A program made the translations under genes and the position numbers. This document shows positions 16,176 to 24,156 of a stretch of DNA of 44,633 nt, piece by piece (the first letter of the stretch is position 1; each line of letters opens with the position of its first letter). The notes beneath the pieces were generated by a model, which saw only the letters and a program-made list of their open reading frames with translations, was not told the origin of the DNA and did not search any database. The stretch lies in contig JANLFV010000013.1 of NCBI GenBank assembly GCA_024653345.1, positions 1-44,633 on the forward strand, in the 5' to 3' direction. This DNA comes from Candidatus Acetothermia bacterium. GTDB lineage: Bacteria; Bipolaricaulota; Bipolaricaulia; RBG-16-55-9; JANLFV01.

Positions 16176-16820
16176 CTAGCCGAAGATCATCGTCCCGATC
16201 CGGACGATGTTCGCCCCCTCCTCAACGGCCACCTTGTAAGTATTGCTCATCCCCATCGAGAGGAACTTCATCTCCACATTGGGGAGGGAGAGGGCTCTCA
16301 GCTCCTCGAACAGCCTCCTCGTCTCCCGGAAGTATGGCCGCGCCCCCTCGGGGTCGCCGAACCGCAGACCCATGGTCATCAGCCCCTGGACCCGGAGGTG
16401 CTCGAACCGGGCGACCTGTCTGATCAGGGCCTCGGCCTCCTCGGGGAGGACCCCGGCCTTCTGGGGCTCTCGGCCGCTGTTGATCTCGATCAGGATCGGC
16501 ATCTTCCGCCCGAGCCGGGCACACCGCTTCTCCAACTCCGCGGCTAGCGCGACAGAATCGACGGTCTCGATCAGGTCGAAGAGCTCGACCGCCCGCTTGG
16601 CCTTATTCCGCTGGAGGGGCCCGATCATGTGCCACTTGACCCTTCTGCCAATGGCAGCGAACGCCTCCTCGGCCTCCTGGACATAGTTCTCGCCGATGAT
16701 CTTGGCTCCGGCCTCGACCGCCTCCAGGAGCTCGCGGGGCGTCCGGCCTTTGCCTGCAACCACGAGCGTGACTTCGGCAGGGAGCTCAGCCAACAGCCGG
16801 CGGACGTTTTCCGCGATCAT
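16176..16820 (-). CDS. yggS: YggS/PROSC-type PLP-binding homeostasis protein
   Basis: The 214-residue product is an alanine-racemase-like TIM barrel without the second racemase domain. The PLP lysine is probably K24 in LVVAGKGRTP. Other signatures are GENYVQEAEE, WHMIGPLQRNK, LIEINSGREPQKAG, GLMTMG and the C-terminal MGMSNTYKVAVEEG followed by VRIGTMIFG. The family controls free pyridoxal phosphate and amino acid balance in the cytosol. There is no clear GGAGG before the ATG at 16820. It lies between def and the phosphoesterase. Confidence 0.9.
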   Translation of the reverse strand: MIAENVRRLLAELPAEVTLVVAGKGRTPRELLEAVEAGAKIIGENYVQEAEEAFAAIGRRVKWHMIGPLQRNKAKRAVELFDLIETVDSVALAAELEKRCARLGRKMPILIEINSGREPQKAGVLPEEAEALIRQVARFEHLRVQGLMTMGLRFGDPEGARPYFRETRRLFEELRALSLPNVEMKFLSMGMSNTYKVAVEEGANIVRIGTMIFG

Positions 16821-16865
16821 CGAAGGGAATTGGGAGCGCCTCCGCGGGCGGGCATCATCGGGGGG

Positions 16866-17390
16866 TCAGAGGCTGGGCGCGGCGCTCGGCGTCCGCTCAC
16901 TCTGTCGACCTGACCGCTCGAACTCTTTCAACAGCATCCTCCGCTTGGCTAGCCCGAGGTGGTCGATGAACAGCACGCCGTCGAGATGGTCGAGCTCATG
17001 GAGCAGGACCCGCGCGACCAGGCCATCGCGCTCGAGCTCAATCTCCTTCTCATCTAGGGTCCAGCCACGGACTAGGACCCTCGGGGGGCGCCAGATCTCC
17101 GCCTCGATCCCGGGGAGGGAGAGACAGCCCTCGTTGTAGGGGACTTCATTTTCCTCGTCTGCCTCTACGAGCTCGGGGTTGATCAGCACCTGAGAGTCTG
17201 TGTCGACGTCGATCAGGATGAGCCGGAGCGGCTCGCCGAGCTGAGGGGCCGCGAGCCCGAGGCCGCCGACGAACGCGAGTGCCTCGCGCATCTCGTCGCT
17301 CAGCTCCTTGACCCGGCCGTCGATCTTCTCGATCTCGACCGCCCGCTCGCGGAGGCGCTTGTCAGGATACCTCAAGATGGGCCGATTCAT
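16866..17390 (-). CDS. def: Peptide deformylase
   Basis: All three deformylase motifs are present: GLGLAAPQLG, EGCLSLPG and HELDHLDG, giving the Cys and two His metal ligands and the catalytic Glu. It removes the N-formyl group from nascent proteins. The open frame extends upstream to 17468, but the ATG at 17390 (NRPILRYPDKRLRE) is the family-like start, giving 174 residues. No ribosome site precedes 17390. Instead a -10-like TATGAT at 17403-17398 would place transcription start right at the ATG, so the mRNA is probably leaderless. ATGs at 17399 and 17402 are alternatives. Confidence 0.92.
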   Translation of the reverse strand: MNRPILRYPDKRLRERAVEIEKIDGRVKELSDEMREALAFVGGLGLAAPQLGEPLRLILIDVDTDSQVLINPELVEADEENEVPYNEGCLSLPGIEAEIWRPPRVLVRGWTLDEKEIELERDGLVARVLLHELDHLDGVLFIDHLGLAKRRMLLKEFERSGRQSERTPSAAPSL

Positions 17391-17397
17391 CGCTAAC

Positions 17398-17403
17398 ATC
17401 ATA
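17398..17403 (-). promoter_or_regulatory. Probable -10 box of leaderless def mRNA
   Basis: TATGAT on the minus strand ends eight bases before the def ATG at 17390. A weak -35 (TGGCAA) lies about 17 bases further upstream. Transcription would begin at or next to the start codon. Confidence 0.4.
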
Positions 17404-17484
17404 AGGAAATCGCCGCGTGATTGCCAGCTCGTTGATCCTGCAGCGCTCTCTTCGGCAGCATGCACCACGAGCCCGGACAGCGCC

Positions 17485-17514
17485 TTGTGAACTGGCCAAG
17501 GGCCCAGCTATAAT
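17485..17514 (+). promoter_or_regulatory. mutS promoter
   Basis: TTGTGA (17485-17490), 18-base spacer, exact TATAAT (17509-17514). Predicted start near 17521 leaves a leader of only about 10 bases, which is mostly the ribosome site GGGAG. Confidence 0.65.
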
Positions 17515-17530
17515 TTGCAGGGAGAGGATG

Positions 17531-20095
17531 ATGGCCAAGTTGACACCGGTGATGCGCCAGTATCTCAAGATCAAGGAGCAGTATCCCGATGCGATCCTCT
17601 TCTTCAACCTGGGGGACTTCTACGAGACCTTCTTTGAGGACGCTGAGCTGGCCTCCCGCGAGCTGGAGCTCGTCTTGACCAAACGAAATGAGGCCCCCAT
17701 GGCCGGTGTCCCCATCAAGAAGGCCGAGGTCTACATCAACCGCCTCCTCAAGAAGGGCTACAAGGTCGCGATCTGCGACCAGCTCCAGGACCCCCAGGAG
17801 GCCCGGGGGCTCGTGCTGAGGGATGTCGTCCGGGTCGTGACCCCCGGGACGGCCCTGGAGCAGGAGGTCCTCGAGCGTGGGCTGAACAACTACATCGCGG
17901 CCATTCTCCCCCAGGCCCAGGGCGAGCGGCTCGGGCTCGCCTTGGCCGACCTCTCGACCGGCGAGTTCCGGGCCACCGAGCTCTCTCAAGATGAGCTGAA
18001 GGCCGAGCTCGCCCGCCTCCAGCCGGCGGAGCTGCTCCTCCCCCAGGGTTTCAATGCCGAGGCCGAGGCGGCCCTGAAGCATTCCGACCGCCGGGTGGCC
18101 CAGACGCGGGTCGAGGAGAGTTACTTCAGGACGGAAGAGCTCCTGGAGCACTTCGGCTTGGCCTCGCTCGCGGGGCTGGGCCTGAGCGAGCTCGCGGGCC
18201 GGGCCGCCGCCGGCTTGCTCAGATACTTGAAGGAGACCCAGAAGGAGAACTTGGCCCACCTCAAGCGGCCCCAGGCCTACTCCGTCTCGGAGCAGATGCA
18301 GCTCGACCCCTTCACCCAGCGGAACCTCGAGCTGGTCCGCGATCTGGCCGGCGGGACCCAGAATACCCTCTTCAGCGTCCTCAACCGGACCATCACCGGG
18401 ATGGGCGAACGGCTGCTCCGCAGGTATTTGCTCGCCCCCCTGCTCGACCGGGAGGAGATCGAGCGCCGGCTCGACCTAGTCGAGCTCCTCTTCAATGAGG
18501 GCCTCCTGCGGGCCGAGCTCCGAGAGTTCTTGAAGGAGATTCACGACCTCGAGCGGCTGGCGGGGAGGCTCGGGGCCGGAAGGGCCAACCCTCGGGACCT
18601 GCTCTCCCTCGGGCAGTCCCTGGAGAAGCTCCCCCAGCTCCGCGAGCTGGTGGACCGGCTCCGGGCCGCGGGCCCTTCAGAGATCCTGGAGGAATTGGCT
18701 GCCACCCTGGACCGGCTGAGCCTGGAGGACCTGGCCGAGCTCCTGAAGCGGGCCCTCCGCGAGGATGCCCCCTTGGCCCTGAAGGAGGGCGGGCTGATCC
18801 GCGAGGGGTTCGACCGCGAGCTCGATGGTCTTAAGGCCCAGGAGAGGGAGTATAAGAAGAAGATCCTCGAGCTGGAGGCGAAGGAGCGCGAACGGACGGG
18901 CATCCCCAGCCTGAAGGTGGGCTACAACACCGTCTTCGGCTACTACATCGAGGTCACTAAGACCCACGCCAAGCGGGTCCCGCAAGACTACATAAGGAAG
19001 CAGACTCTGGTCAACGCTGAGCGCTACATCACCCCCGAGCTCAAGGAATACGAGGGGAAGATCACCTCCGCTGCGGAGCGGGCGGTCGAGCTGGAATACG
19101 AGATCTTCCTCCAGTTGCGCGAGCGCGTGGCCGCCAGGGTCAAGCAGATCCAGGAGCTGGCCGAGCTGATCGCCCGGCTCGACGCCTTCGCCGCACTGGC
19201 CGAGGTGGCCAAGAGCAATAACTACACCAGGCCGCACTTCACTGACCGCCCGGAGATAGAGATCCGCGACGGCCGCCACCCGGTGGTCGAGCGGCGCGAG
19301 GAGTTCGTCCCCAACGACCTGTTCTTGAAAGAGGACGAGCACCTGGTCATCCTCACCGGGCCGAACATGTCAGGGAAGTCCGTTTATATCAGGCAGATCG
19401 CCCTCATCGCCCTCATGGCCCAGCTCGGCTCGTTCGTCCCCGCGCGGGAGGCCCGGCTCCCTTTGATCGACCGAATCTTCACCCGCGTCGGGGCGAGCGA
19501 CATGCTCGCCTCGGGGTATTCGACCTTCATGGTCGAGATGCTCGAGACGGCCAATATCCTCAACAACGCCACCCCGCGGAGCTTGATCATCCTTGACGAG
19601 ATGGGCAGGGGGACCTCGACCTTCGACGGCGTCTCGATCGCCTGGGCCGTGGCCGAGCACCTAGCGACCAAAGTTAAGGCCAAGACGCTGTTTGCCACCC
19701 ACTATCACGAGCTGACCAAGCTCGCCGCCCGCATCCGCGGGGTGAAGAACATGCATGTCCGGGTCAAGGAGTTCGGGAACGAGGTGATCTTCCTCCACCG
19801 CGTGGCCGAGGGGGTCGCGGAGGGGAGCTACGGGGTCCATGTGGCCCGGCTCGCCGGCCTCCCCGAGGAGGTGACGGCCAAGGCGGCCCAAATTCTAGAC
19901 CAGATCCTTAAGAACAACCCCCTCGACGCCATGGGCGAGCTGCGGGGCCGCGAGCCCCGGTTCTTAAAGCAGCTCGCGCTCTTCGCTGCCGAGGAGCACC
20001 CGGTCATCAAGCGGCTGAAGGGCCTCGACCTGGAGAAGCTCACCCCCCTCGAGGCCCTGGAACTCCTGGCCGAGCTGAGGCGGGAGCTCGACTAA
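17531..20095 (+). CDS. mutS: DNA mismatch repair protein MutS
   Basis: The 854-residue protein (ATG 17531; ATG 17528 would add one Met) has all MutS1 parts. The mismatch-wedge motif F30-Y-E32 lies in GDFYETF. Connector, lever and clamp domains follow (SLKVGYNTVFGYYIEVTKTH near 460-475). The ATPase has Walker A GPNMSGKS near 610 and Walker B LIILDEMGRGTSTFDG near 685-700, then the C-terminal helix-turn-helix. It recognises mismatches and recruits MutL; no mutL is nearby. The frame continues upstream to 17417, but that overlaps the promoter, so the later ATG is chosen. It is divergent from def and followed by a hairpin at 20101. Confidence 0.96.
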   Translation: MAKLTPVMRQYLKIKEQYPDAILFFNLGDFYETFFEDAELASRELELVLTKRNEAPMAGVPIKKAEVYINRLLKKGYKVAICDQLQDPQEARGLVLRDVVRVVTPGTALEQEVLERGLNNYIAAILPQAQGERLGLALADLSTGEFRATELSQDELKAELARLQPAELLLPQGFNAEAEAALKHSDRRVAQTRVEESYFRTEELLEHFGLASLAGLGLSELAGRAAAGLLRYLKETQKENLAHLKRPQAYSVSEQMQLDPFTQRNLELVRDLAGGTQNTLFSVLNRTITGMGERLLRRYLLAPLLDREEIERRLDLVELLFNEGLLRAELREFLKEIHDLERLAGRLGAGRANPRDLLSLGQSLEKLPQLRELVDRLRAAGPSEILEELAATLDRLSLEDLAELLKRALREDAPLALKEGGLIREGFDRELDGLKAQEREYKKKILELEAKERERTGIPSLKVGYNTVFGYYIEVTKTHAKRVPQDYIRKQTLVNAERYITPELKEYEGKITSAAERAVELEYEIFLQLRERVAARVKQIQELAELIARLDAFAALAEVAKSNNYTRPHFTDRPEIEIRDGRHPVVERREEFVPNDLFLKEDEHLVILTGPNMSGKSVYIRQIALIALMAQLGSFVPAREARLPLIDRIFTRVGASDMLASGYSTFMVEMLETANILNNATPRSLIILDEMGRGTSTFDGVSIAWAVAEHLATKVKAKTLFATHYHELTKLAARIRGVKNMHVRVKEFGNEVIFLHRVAEGVAEGSYGVHVARLAGLPEEVTAKAAQILDQILKNNPLDAMGELRGREPRFLKQLALFAAEEHPVIKRLKGLDLEKLTPLEALELLAELRRELD

Positions 20096-20100
20096 TATAC

Positions 20101-20119
20101 AAGGGCGCTTAAGGCCCTT
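20101..20119. terminator. Bidirectional hairpin between mutS and the beta-helix gene
   Basis: AAGGGC (20101-20106) pairs with GCCCTT (20114-20119) around a seven-base loop. T or A tracts on both sides are short. It overlaps the TAA of the convergent gene, so it could serve both transcripts. Confidence 0.45.
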
Positions 20120-21004
20120 TCACAAACCCCTCCGGCCAGGGGTAGTCCGGAGGGCAGAGATCGGCCCCGGCGTTGCCGCTAATGTCGTTGCCTTCCCCTA
20201 CAATTGAGCCAGCAAACTCATCAGGTGTGTCATAGCAAGGCCTCTGCCAGAGAGAGACCCCTCGACCACCGTTCTCTCTTATCTCATTCCCCGAGATCTC
20301 AACTGCCGCTGCTCCGCTGAGCACAACGCCGTCATGATGATTGCCCATGATCTGGTTCCCGACGATTATGGCAGTGGAGCTACTCCCAATGGCCAAGCCA
20401 TCCCAGCCGCCAGAGATCTGGTTGCTGCGGATGTCGCACACGACCGCGCCGCCCACAACCATGGCAGTTGCTAGCCCTGTGATGGAGTTATCGCGGATCA
20501 AGAAAGGCCCCCAGCCCAGCAATAGAATCCCAACCCCTTGGCCGCTTGAGATGAGCTTATTGCCGCGGATGGTGCTCTCCTTCGCCTCAAAGCCGATCAG
20601 TTTGATCCCGACCTCGCTCGCGATGATCCTGTTATTGAGCAGGCTAACGACTGCCCCTTCTCCCTGGATGGCGATCCTCCCGCTAATGGTGATCTCGCTC
20701 ATAATCACCCCTTGGGTGTCCTTTAGAAGCACCGTGGGCTCACCTTGATCCAGGGCTGTCAGGAAAACCTCCCCCCGACTGATGCCGGTGAGGGTGACTC
20801 GCTTCCTGATCACAAGGTTCTCCCGGTAGATCCCGGCGCCGATCTGGATCGAATCGCCTTCGCTCGCAGCTTCGATTGCCTCCTGAAGCTTGGCGAATTG
20901 GCAGCCAGAGGGGCAAACTGTTAGGATCGGAGCTTGCTCAGTCCCGGCCGTTAAGCCTGTTGCAATTATGACCAGCAGCGGCCATGCTCCCGTAAAGTGC
21001 TCAT
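20109..21004 (-). CDS. Secreted right-handed beta-helix protein with disrupted 5' end
   Basis: The product is a parallel beta-helix of the NosD/pectate-lyase type with repeating I-x-x-N-x-I turns (LLNNRIIASEVGI, IRGNKLISSGQGVGI, IRDNSITGLATAM, IRSNQISGGWDGLAIG, VGNQIMGNHHDGVVL, ISGNEIRENGGRGVSL). A GTG at 20813 would cut off obvious coding sequence upstream in the same frame: a hydrophobic export segment (PLLVIIATGL) and CQFAKLQEAIEAASEGDSIQ, the classic first coil. That extended frame has no ATG, GTG or TTG before a stop at 21060-21062. The best ATG (21004, after a GGGAGG stretch) lies one frame off, so a one-base loss near 20976-20985 or a CTG start (20978 or 20975) must be assumed. The coordinates include the shift. 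Confidence 0.6.
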
Positions 21005-21024
21005 GAGCCGCAGAGCCCCTCCCT

Positions 21025-21384
21025 TCAGATTCTGGCCAATCTCCTGCTGAGCCAGGTGACTAGATGCCATACGGGCAATGTGCCTAAGGTCGCTCCGGCA
21101 ATCGACACAGTAAGTAGCACTGCATAGTTTGCTCCGATTGTGCTCAACCTGCGCTCAGACCAGAGGACATATGAGGCGACACTAGCGACTGCCAACCCGA
21201 GGATCCCCAGAGCGTTGCGCGCTTTTCCGGACCAGGTGCTCACCCATTGACGAAGCTTGCGCGCGGGGTAGAGAGCGAAGAGGAAGGAGTAGACGATGAG
21301 CAAAGCTTGATCGAAAGGGAGCAGGTAGAAAACAAGGACGCTCAGAACCGTTATCGCAAGTGCCCACCAACCACAAGACGCCAT
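21025..21384 (-). CDS. Small four-helix membrane protein, unknown
   Basis: ATG 21384 opens 119 residues with about four hydrophobic helices (ALAITVLSVLVFYLLPF, ALLIVYSFLFALY, LGILGLAVASVASYVLW, YAVLLTVSIAGATLGTLPV) and a basic C-terminus. There is only a G-run before the ATG. The promoter for this transcript is about 160 bases upstream, and two other reading frames with good ribosome sites (TTG 21517, GTG 21521) begin there. The true gene may therefore start earlier and be broken by a frameshift at the G6 run around 21386-21391. The beta-helix gene follows after about 20 bases. No family is recognised. Confidence 0.45.
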   Translation of the reverse strand: MASCGWWALAITVLSVLVFYLLPFDQALLIVYSFLFALYPARKLRQWVSTWSGKARNALGILGLAVASVASYVLWSERRLSTIGANYAVLLTVSIAGATLGTLPVWHLVTWLSRRLARI

Positions 21385-21541
21385 TCCCCCCTCTTCGAAC
21401 TTGCTCTCCCCCGATCCTGATGCTCACGCCGCAGAACACTAGGACTGCAGCCCATAGAAGGTGCGAAGAGGGCCAAGCCCACAAGAACGGTGAAGGTTCT
21501 GACTCCCCCTTCGCCAAACACCTCCACCTCCTGCCAAGTGC

Positions 21542-21571
21542 TTTATACAGCCAAGCAGCCCATCATGTCAA
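21542..21571 (-). promoter_or_regulatory. Promoter of the membrane protein/beta-helix transcript
   Basis: On the minus strand TTGACA (21571-21566, exact), 18-base spacer, TATAAA (21547-21542). Start near 21535, followed at once by AGGAGGTGGAGG. Confidence 0.65.
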
Positions 21572-21729
21572 GAGGAGCTGGTGAAAATCCTCTGGGGAAT
21601 GCCATAGGCCGCCTGAGTCCCTGCTTGACTTCGGAACTGTTGCGGGGTAAGGTTATGCCAACTGGTGTGAATCAGAGGCTGCCGCTCGCGGGTAGATGCG
21701 CCGAACCCTAGTCTAAGGAGGTCTTGACC
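21572..21729. other. Intergenic stretch before the 238-residue secreted protein
   Basis: Together with 21385-21541 this divergent region holds the minus-strand promoter above and, at 21717-21721, the GGAGG of the gene starting at 21730. I see no convincing plus-strand promoter, RNA gene or repeat in it. Confidence 0.4.
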
Positions 21730-22446
21730 ATGGGCTGGAGGGCTTCACGCTGGCTCAGAATCTCTTTAGTATTGGCACTTCTGATCGTAACCTTCTCCTT
21801 AGTCCTCTGGGCGGACAAGCTCGATACTGAAAGGCTGATCGAGCGGGCGACCCGCCACTGGCCACCGGAGTTTAGGGAAGCGAACGCTCTTGCGCTCGTC
21901 GCGGGCTACATCATCTTAGGTCGGCCGCTCGATGAGCTTGTCGCCCCGGCACAGGAGGCGATCCGCAACTACGGGACCTATGAGCTTTGGAATGCGCTTC
22001 AGGCCGGCCGCCAGGGGGAGCACATCGGGATCTGCTACCGGCCACAGGAGTTCGAGGACTACCTCGTCGGGGGGAAGCGGCTCTCCCAGATGACTATGGA
22101 GGAGTTGGAGCGGCTCACCTTCATCGAGGGGATCTCGAGCGAGGTGAGGCAGGCCGCGGCCACGCTCCTGGTGGCCCGCGCGATCGAGGCCTGGGGGATG
22201 GCCGCGAACAGCTCTTGGTATGCCTTCCGTGTGGCGCACGAGCTGGACCTCTTCGATCCCCTCAAGCTCCAGTTGCAGAAGTGGATGTTCGGGAGCCAGA
22301 GCCCCGAGCTGGTCCGGGCCACGGTCCTCCCGCTCGCCCAGATGTATCTCGCGGAGCACTTCGTCTGGTGGGAGTGGGATAACGGCAGCAGGGGCCGGTA
22401 TCATGCCATCATCCAGGGGCAGTTGGAGTGCCCTCAAGATGAATAA
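21730..22446 (+). CDS. Membrane-anchored or secreted protein, function unknown
   Basis: ATG 21730 has GGAGG eight bases upstream (an in-frame TTG at 21724 is less likely), giving 238 residues. An N-terminal hydrophobic segment (ISLVLALLIVTFSLVLWA) is a signal peptide or anchor. The rest is soluble and helical with a Trp-rich C-terminal part (HFVWWEWDNG). No known domain is recognised. The last eight bases overlap the FG-GAP gene start at 22439, so the two are co-translated and may work together at the cell surface. Confidence 0.7.
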   Translation: MGWRASRWLRISLVLALLIVTFSLVLWADKLDTERLIERATRHWPPEFREANALALVAGYIILGRPLDELVAPAQEAIRNYGTYELWNALQAGRQGEHIGICYRPQEFEDYLVGGKRLSQMTMEELERLTFIEGISSEVRQAAATLLVARAIEAWGMAANSSWYAFRVAHELDLFDPLKLQLQKWMFGSQSPELVRATVLPLAQMYLAEHFVWWEWDNGSRGRYHAIIQGQLECPQDE

Positions 22447-23713
22447 GCGGCGCATCTCAGTGCTGCTGCTGTTCACGCTGCTTCTGGGCCTGCCAGCGTT
22501 AGTGGCGGCGACGAGCGAGCAGCGCGGGGCACTGGACTGGCCGATGTTCCGCCATGATCTCCTCCGCTCCGGCTTCGCATCGGGCACGGGCCAGATCAGC
22601 TCTCCCGTCGAGCGCTGGAGATACTATGTCCGCGGCCTAGCGGAGCCCTCACCCGCGATCGGCGATCTCAACGGCGATGGGATCATGGAGATAGTCGTGG
22701 CCTCCTACGGCGGAGTCTATGCCCTCTCCGGGCCGACGGGGAGCAAGCTCTGGGAGCGCCCGCTCGCCGGGCCTTATGAGATCTCCTCACCAGCCATCGG
22801 GGACATCGACGGCGATGGGGAGGTCGAGGTCGTCCTCGGCTCCTATGACAAGAAGATCTATGCCCTGAACGGGCGGACAGGCGATGTGAAGCCGGGATGG
22901 CCCTACGAGTCAGGGGCGAAGGTCTGGTCCTCCCCAGCGCTGGCCGATGTGGACGGGGACGGGGCGGTCGAGATAGTCGTCGGCTCTGATAAGCTCTATG
23001 TCCTGAACGGCCGCGGCAGCGTGAAGTGGAGCTTCCCGTTCGAGGTCGGGACGATCTCCTCACCGGCGATCGCGGACCTCGACGGCGATGGTGACCTCGA
23101 GATCGTCATCCTCTCTAGCGAGGGAGTGGTCTACGCCGTCGACGGCCGGACCGGCCGGGAGATCTGGCGGTCCCGCACCCGCGGGAATGGCGATCTCTCC
23201 TCCCCTGCGGTCGGGGATGTCGACGGTGACGGTCGGCTCGAGGTGGCCGTGGCCATCAGCGAGCAGGGCCTCTACTTGCTCGACGGCCCGACCGGCCTGC
23301 CGAAGTGGCCTTCCCCCTTCCCCATCGCGGACCTGATCAGATCCTCCCCCGCGCTCGGGGACCTCGATGCCGACGGGAAGCTGGAGATCGTCATCGGAAG
23401 CAATGATTCGAGGGTCTATGCCGTCGACGGCCTCACGGGGAAATCGAGATGGATCTTCACTACCGGCGCGAAGGTCGAGTCCTCGCCTGCGCTGGCGGAC
23501 ATCGACGGAGACGGGCGGATAGAGGTGCTGATCGGCTCGCACGATGGGAAGCTCTACTGCCTCGACGGCCGGGCTGGGATCAGGAAGTGGCCGCCGTTCA
23601 CCAGCGGCGGGCAGGTCTTCTCCTCGCCGGCCTTGGGAGACATCGATGGCGACGGTTACCTGGAGATCGTCTTCGGGAACAACGCTGGGATGATCTATAC
23701 GCTAGGTCGCTGA
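22439..23713 (+). CDS. Secreted eight-repeat FG-GAP/PQQ-like beta-propeller protein
   Basis: The start is ATG 22439, giving 424 residues. The open frame extends upstream to 22220 only inside the previous gene. A signal peptide (ISVLLLFTLLLGLPALVA) is followed by WPMFRHDLLRSGF, a common opening of PQQ-like propellers. Then come eight near-regular units of the form SSPAxxDxDGDGxxEIVxGS-x-YxLDGRTG, each with a DxDGDG calcium loop; one has DLDADG. Eight blades suggest a closed propeller. It is likely periplasmic or surface-exposed, with unknown ligand. It is co-translated with the preceding gene and followed by a 12-bp GC-rich hairpin. Confidence 0.85.
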   Translation: MNKRRISVLLLFTLLLGLPALVAATSEQRGALDWPMFRHDLLRSGFASGTGQISSPVERWRYYVRGLAEPSPAIGDLNGDGIMEIVVASYGGVYALSGPTGSKLWERPLAGPYEISSPAIGDIDGDGEVEVVLGSYDKKIYALNGRTGDVKPGWPYESGAKVWSSPALADVDGDGAVEIVVGSDKLYVLNGRGSVKWSFPFEVGTISSPAIADLDGDGDLEIVILSSEGVVYAVDGRTGREIWRSRTRGNGDLSSPAVGDVDGDGRLEVAVAISEQGLYLLDGPTGLPKWPSPFPIADLIRSSPALGDLDADGKLEIVIGSNDSRVYAVDGLTGKSRWIFTTGAKVESSPALADIDGDGRIEVLIGSHDGKLYCLDGRAGIRKWPPFTSGGQVFSSPALGDIDGDGYLEIVFGNNAGMIYTLGR

Positions 23714-23726
23714 GGCGAAGGCAGGC

Positions 23727-23754
23727 GGGCAGGCGGGAGGGGTCCCGCCTGCCC
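23727..23754 (+). terminator. Strong hairpin after the FG-GAP gene
   Basis: GGGCAGGCGGGA (23727-23738) pairs perfectly over 12 bp with TCCCGCCTGCCC (23743-23754) around a GGGG loop. There is no T-run after it. Confidence 0.55.
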
Positions 23755-23760
23755 TGATGA

Positions 23761-23934
23761 GGTTAGCAACCACAGAAGGGGTTTAGGTTTCCCTCGCCCA
23801 TGGGGATTCGAACCCCGGCCTTATTCGGACTGGGCAAAAATCCCAGCAGAAGGAGGTTGGCAGGACTGCTGGGCAAAACCCTGGTCCATTGGGCTGTAAA
23901 CCCACTAAGGCTGGCACCGTGCCACGGACTAACC
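23761..23934 (-). ncRNA. Candidate structured RNA with a tRNA T-arm-like hairpin, family unknown
   Basis: On the minus strand the segment is closed by GGTTAGT (23934-23928) and GCTAACC (23767-23761). Inside are a hairpin TGGCA-CGG-TGCCA, a four-pair hairpin around TTTACAG, an eight-pair stem CCCAGCAG/CTGCTGGG, and a seven-pair stem TTGCCCA/TGGGCGA. That last stem encloses GGGG-TTCGAAT-CCCC, whose loop is a perfect tRNA T-loop. AACC/GGTT forms a last hairpin. Two stems contain G-U pairs only if read as minus-strand RNA; as plus-strand RNA they become C-A mismatches. It is not a normal tRNA, because no acceptor stem flanks the T-arm at the right distance. The tmRNA tag and RNase P core motifs are absent. 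Confidence 0.4.
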
Positions 23935-24156
23935 TTCGAAACTTGAGCGGTCATCGAACATGAATCTAGCTACGCGCGCGCGGCCGCCGAAGGACTGAGG
24001 TTAGCTGCCGAGCGCAACTCTGTCGCTTCCGGAGATAACCCCTGTCCCGATCTTTCTCTCAATGACCTGCAAGAGCAATTATGCCCGGTCCCTCGTGCAA
24101 AGAGAAGGGAAAGGAGGTGAAAATCAGGTGGAAGGCCCCTCCTCTCCACGATGATC
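23935..24156. other. Intergenic stretch between the candidate RNA and the response regulator
   Basis: It holds a second copy of TGAGGTTAGC (23996-24005; first copy 23758-23767) and an isolated AAAGGAGGTGA at 24110-24120 with no convincing gene behind it. It also has a CG-alternating run (CGCGCGCG, around 23974). I see no clear promoter for the candidate RNA. Confidence 0.35.

Noticed and set aside
22220-22438. Upstream extension of the FG-GAP gene
   Set aside because: It is out-of-frame translation of the preceding gene. ATG 22439 begins a good signal peptide.
23794-23837. tRNA gene on the minus strand because of GGGG-TTCGAAT-CCCC
   Set aside because: The flanking TTGCCCA/TGGGCGA stem is only about 44 bases end to end, and no D-arm or proper anticodon arm lies between. 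It does not make a tRNA.
23888-23906. tRNA-Tyr anticodon loop CTGTAAA on the plus strand
   Set aside because: The stem has only four pairs, and no plus-strand T-arm or acceptor stem fits around it.
23911-23934. RNase P RNA: AGTCCGTGGCACGGT resembles a stretch I recall from the E. coli molecule
   Set aside because: The universal P4 strands (GAGGAAAGTCC and the ACAGAA/3' core) are absent on the same strand, and the resemblance is largely a self-complementary hairpin.
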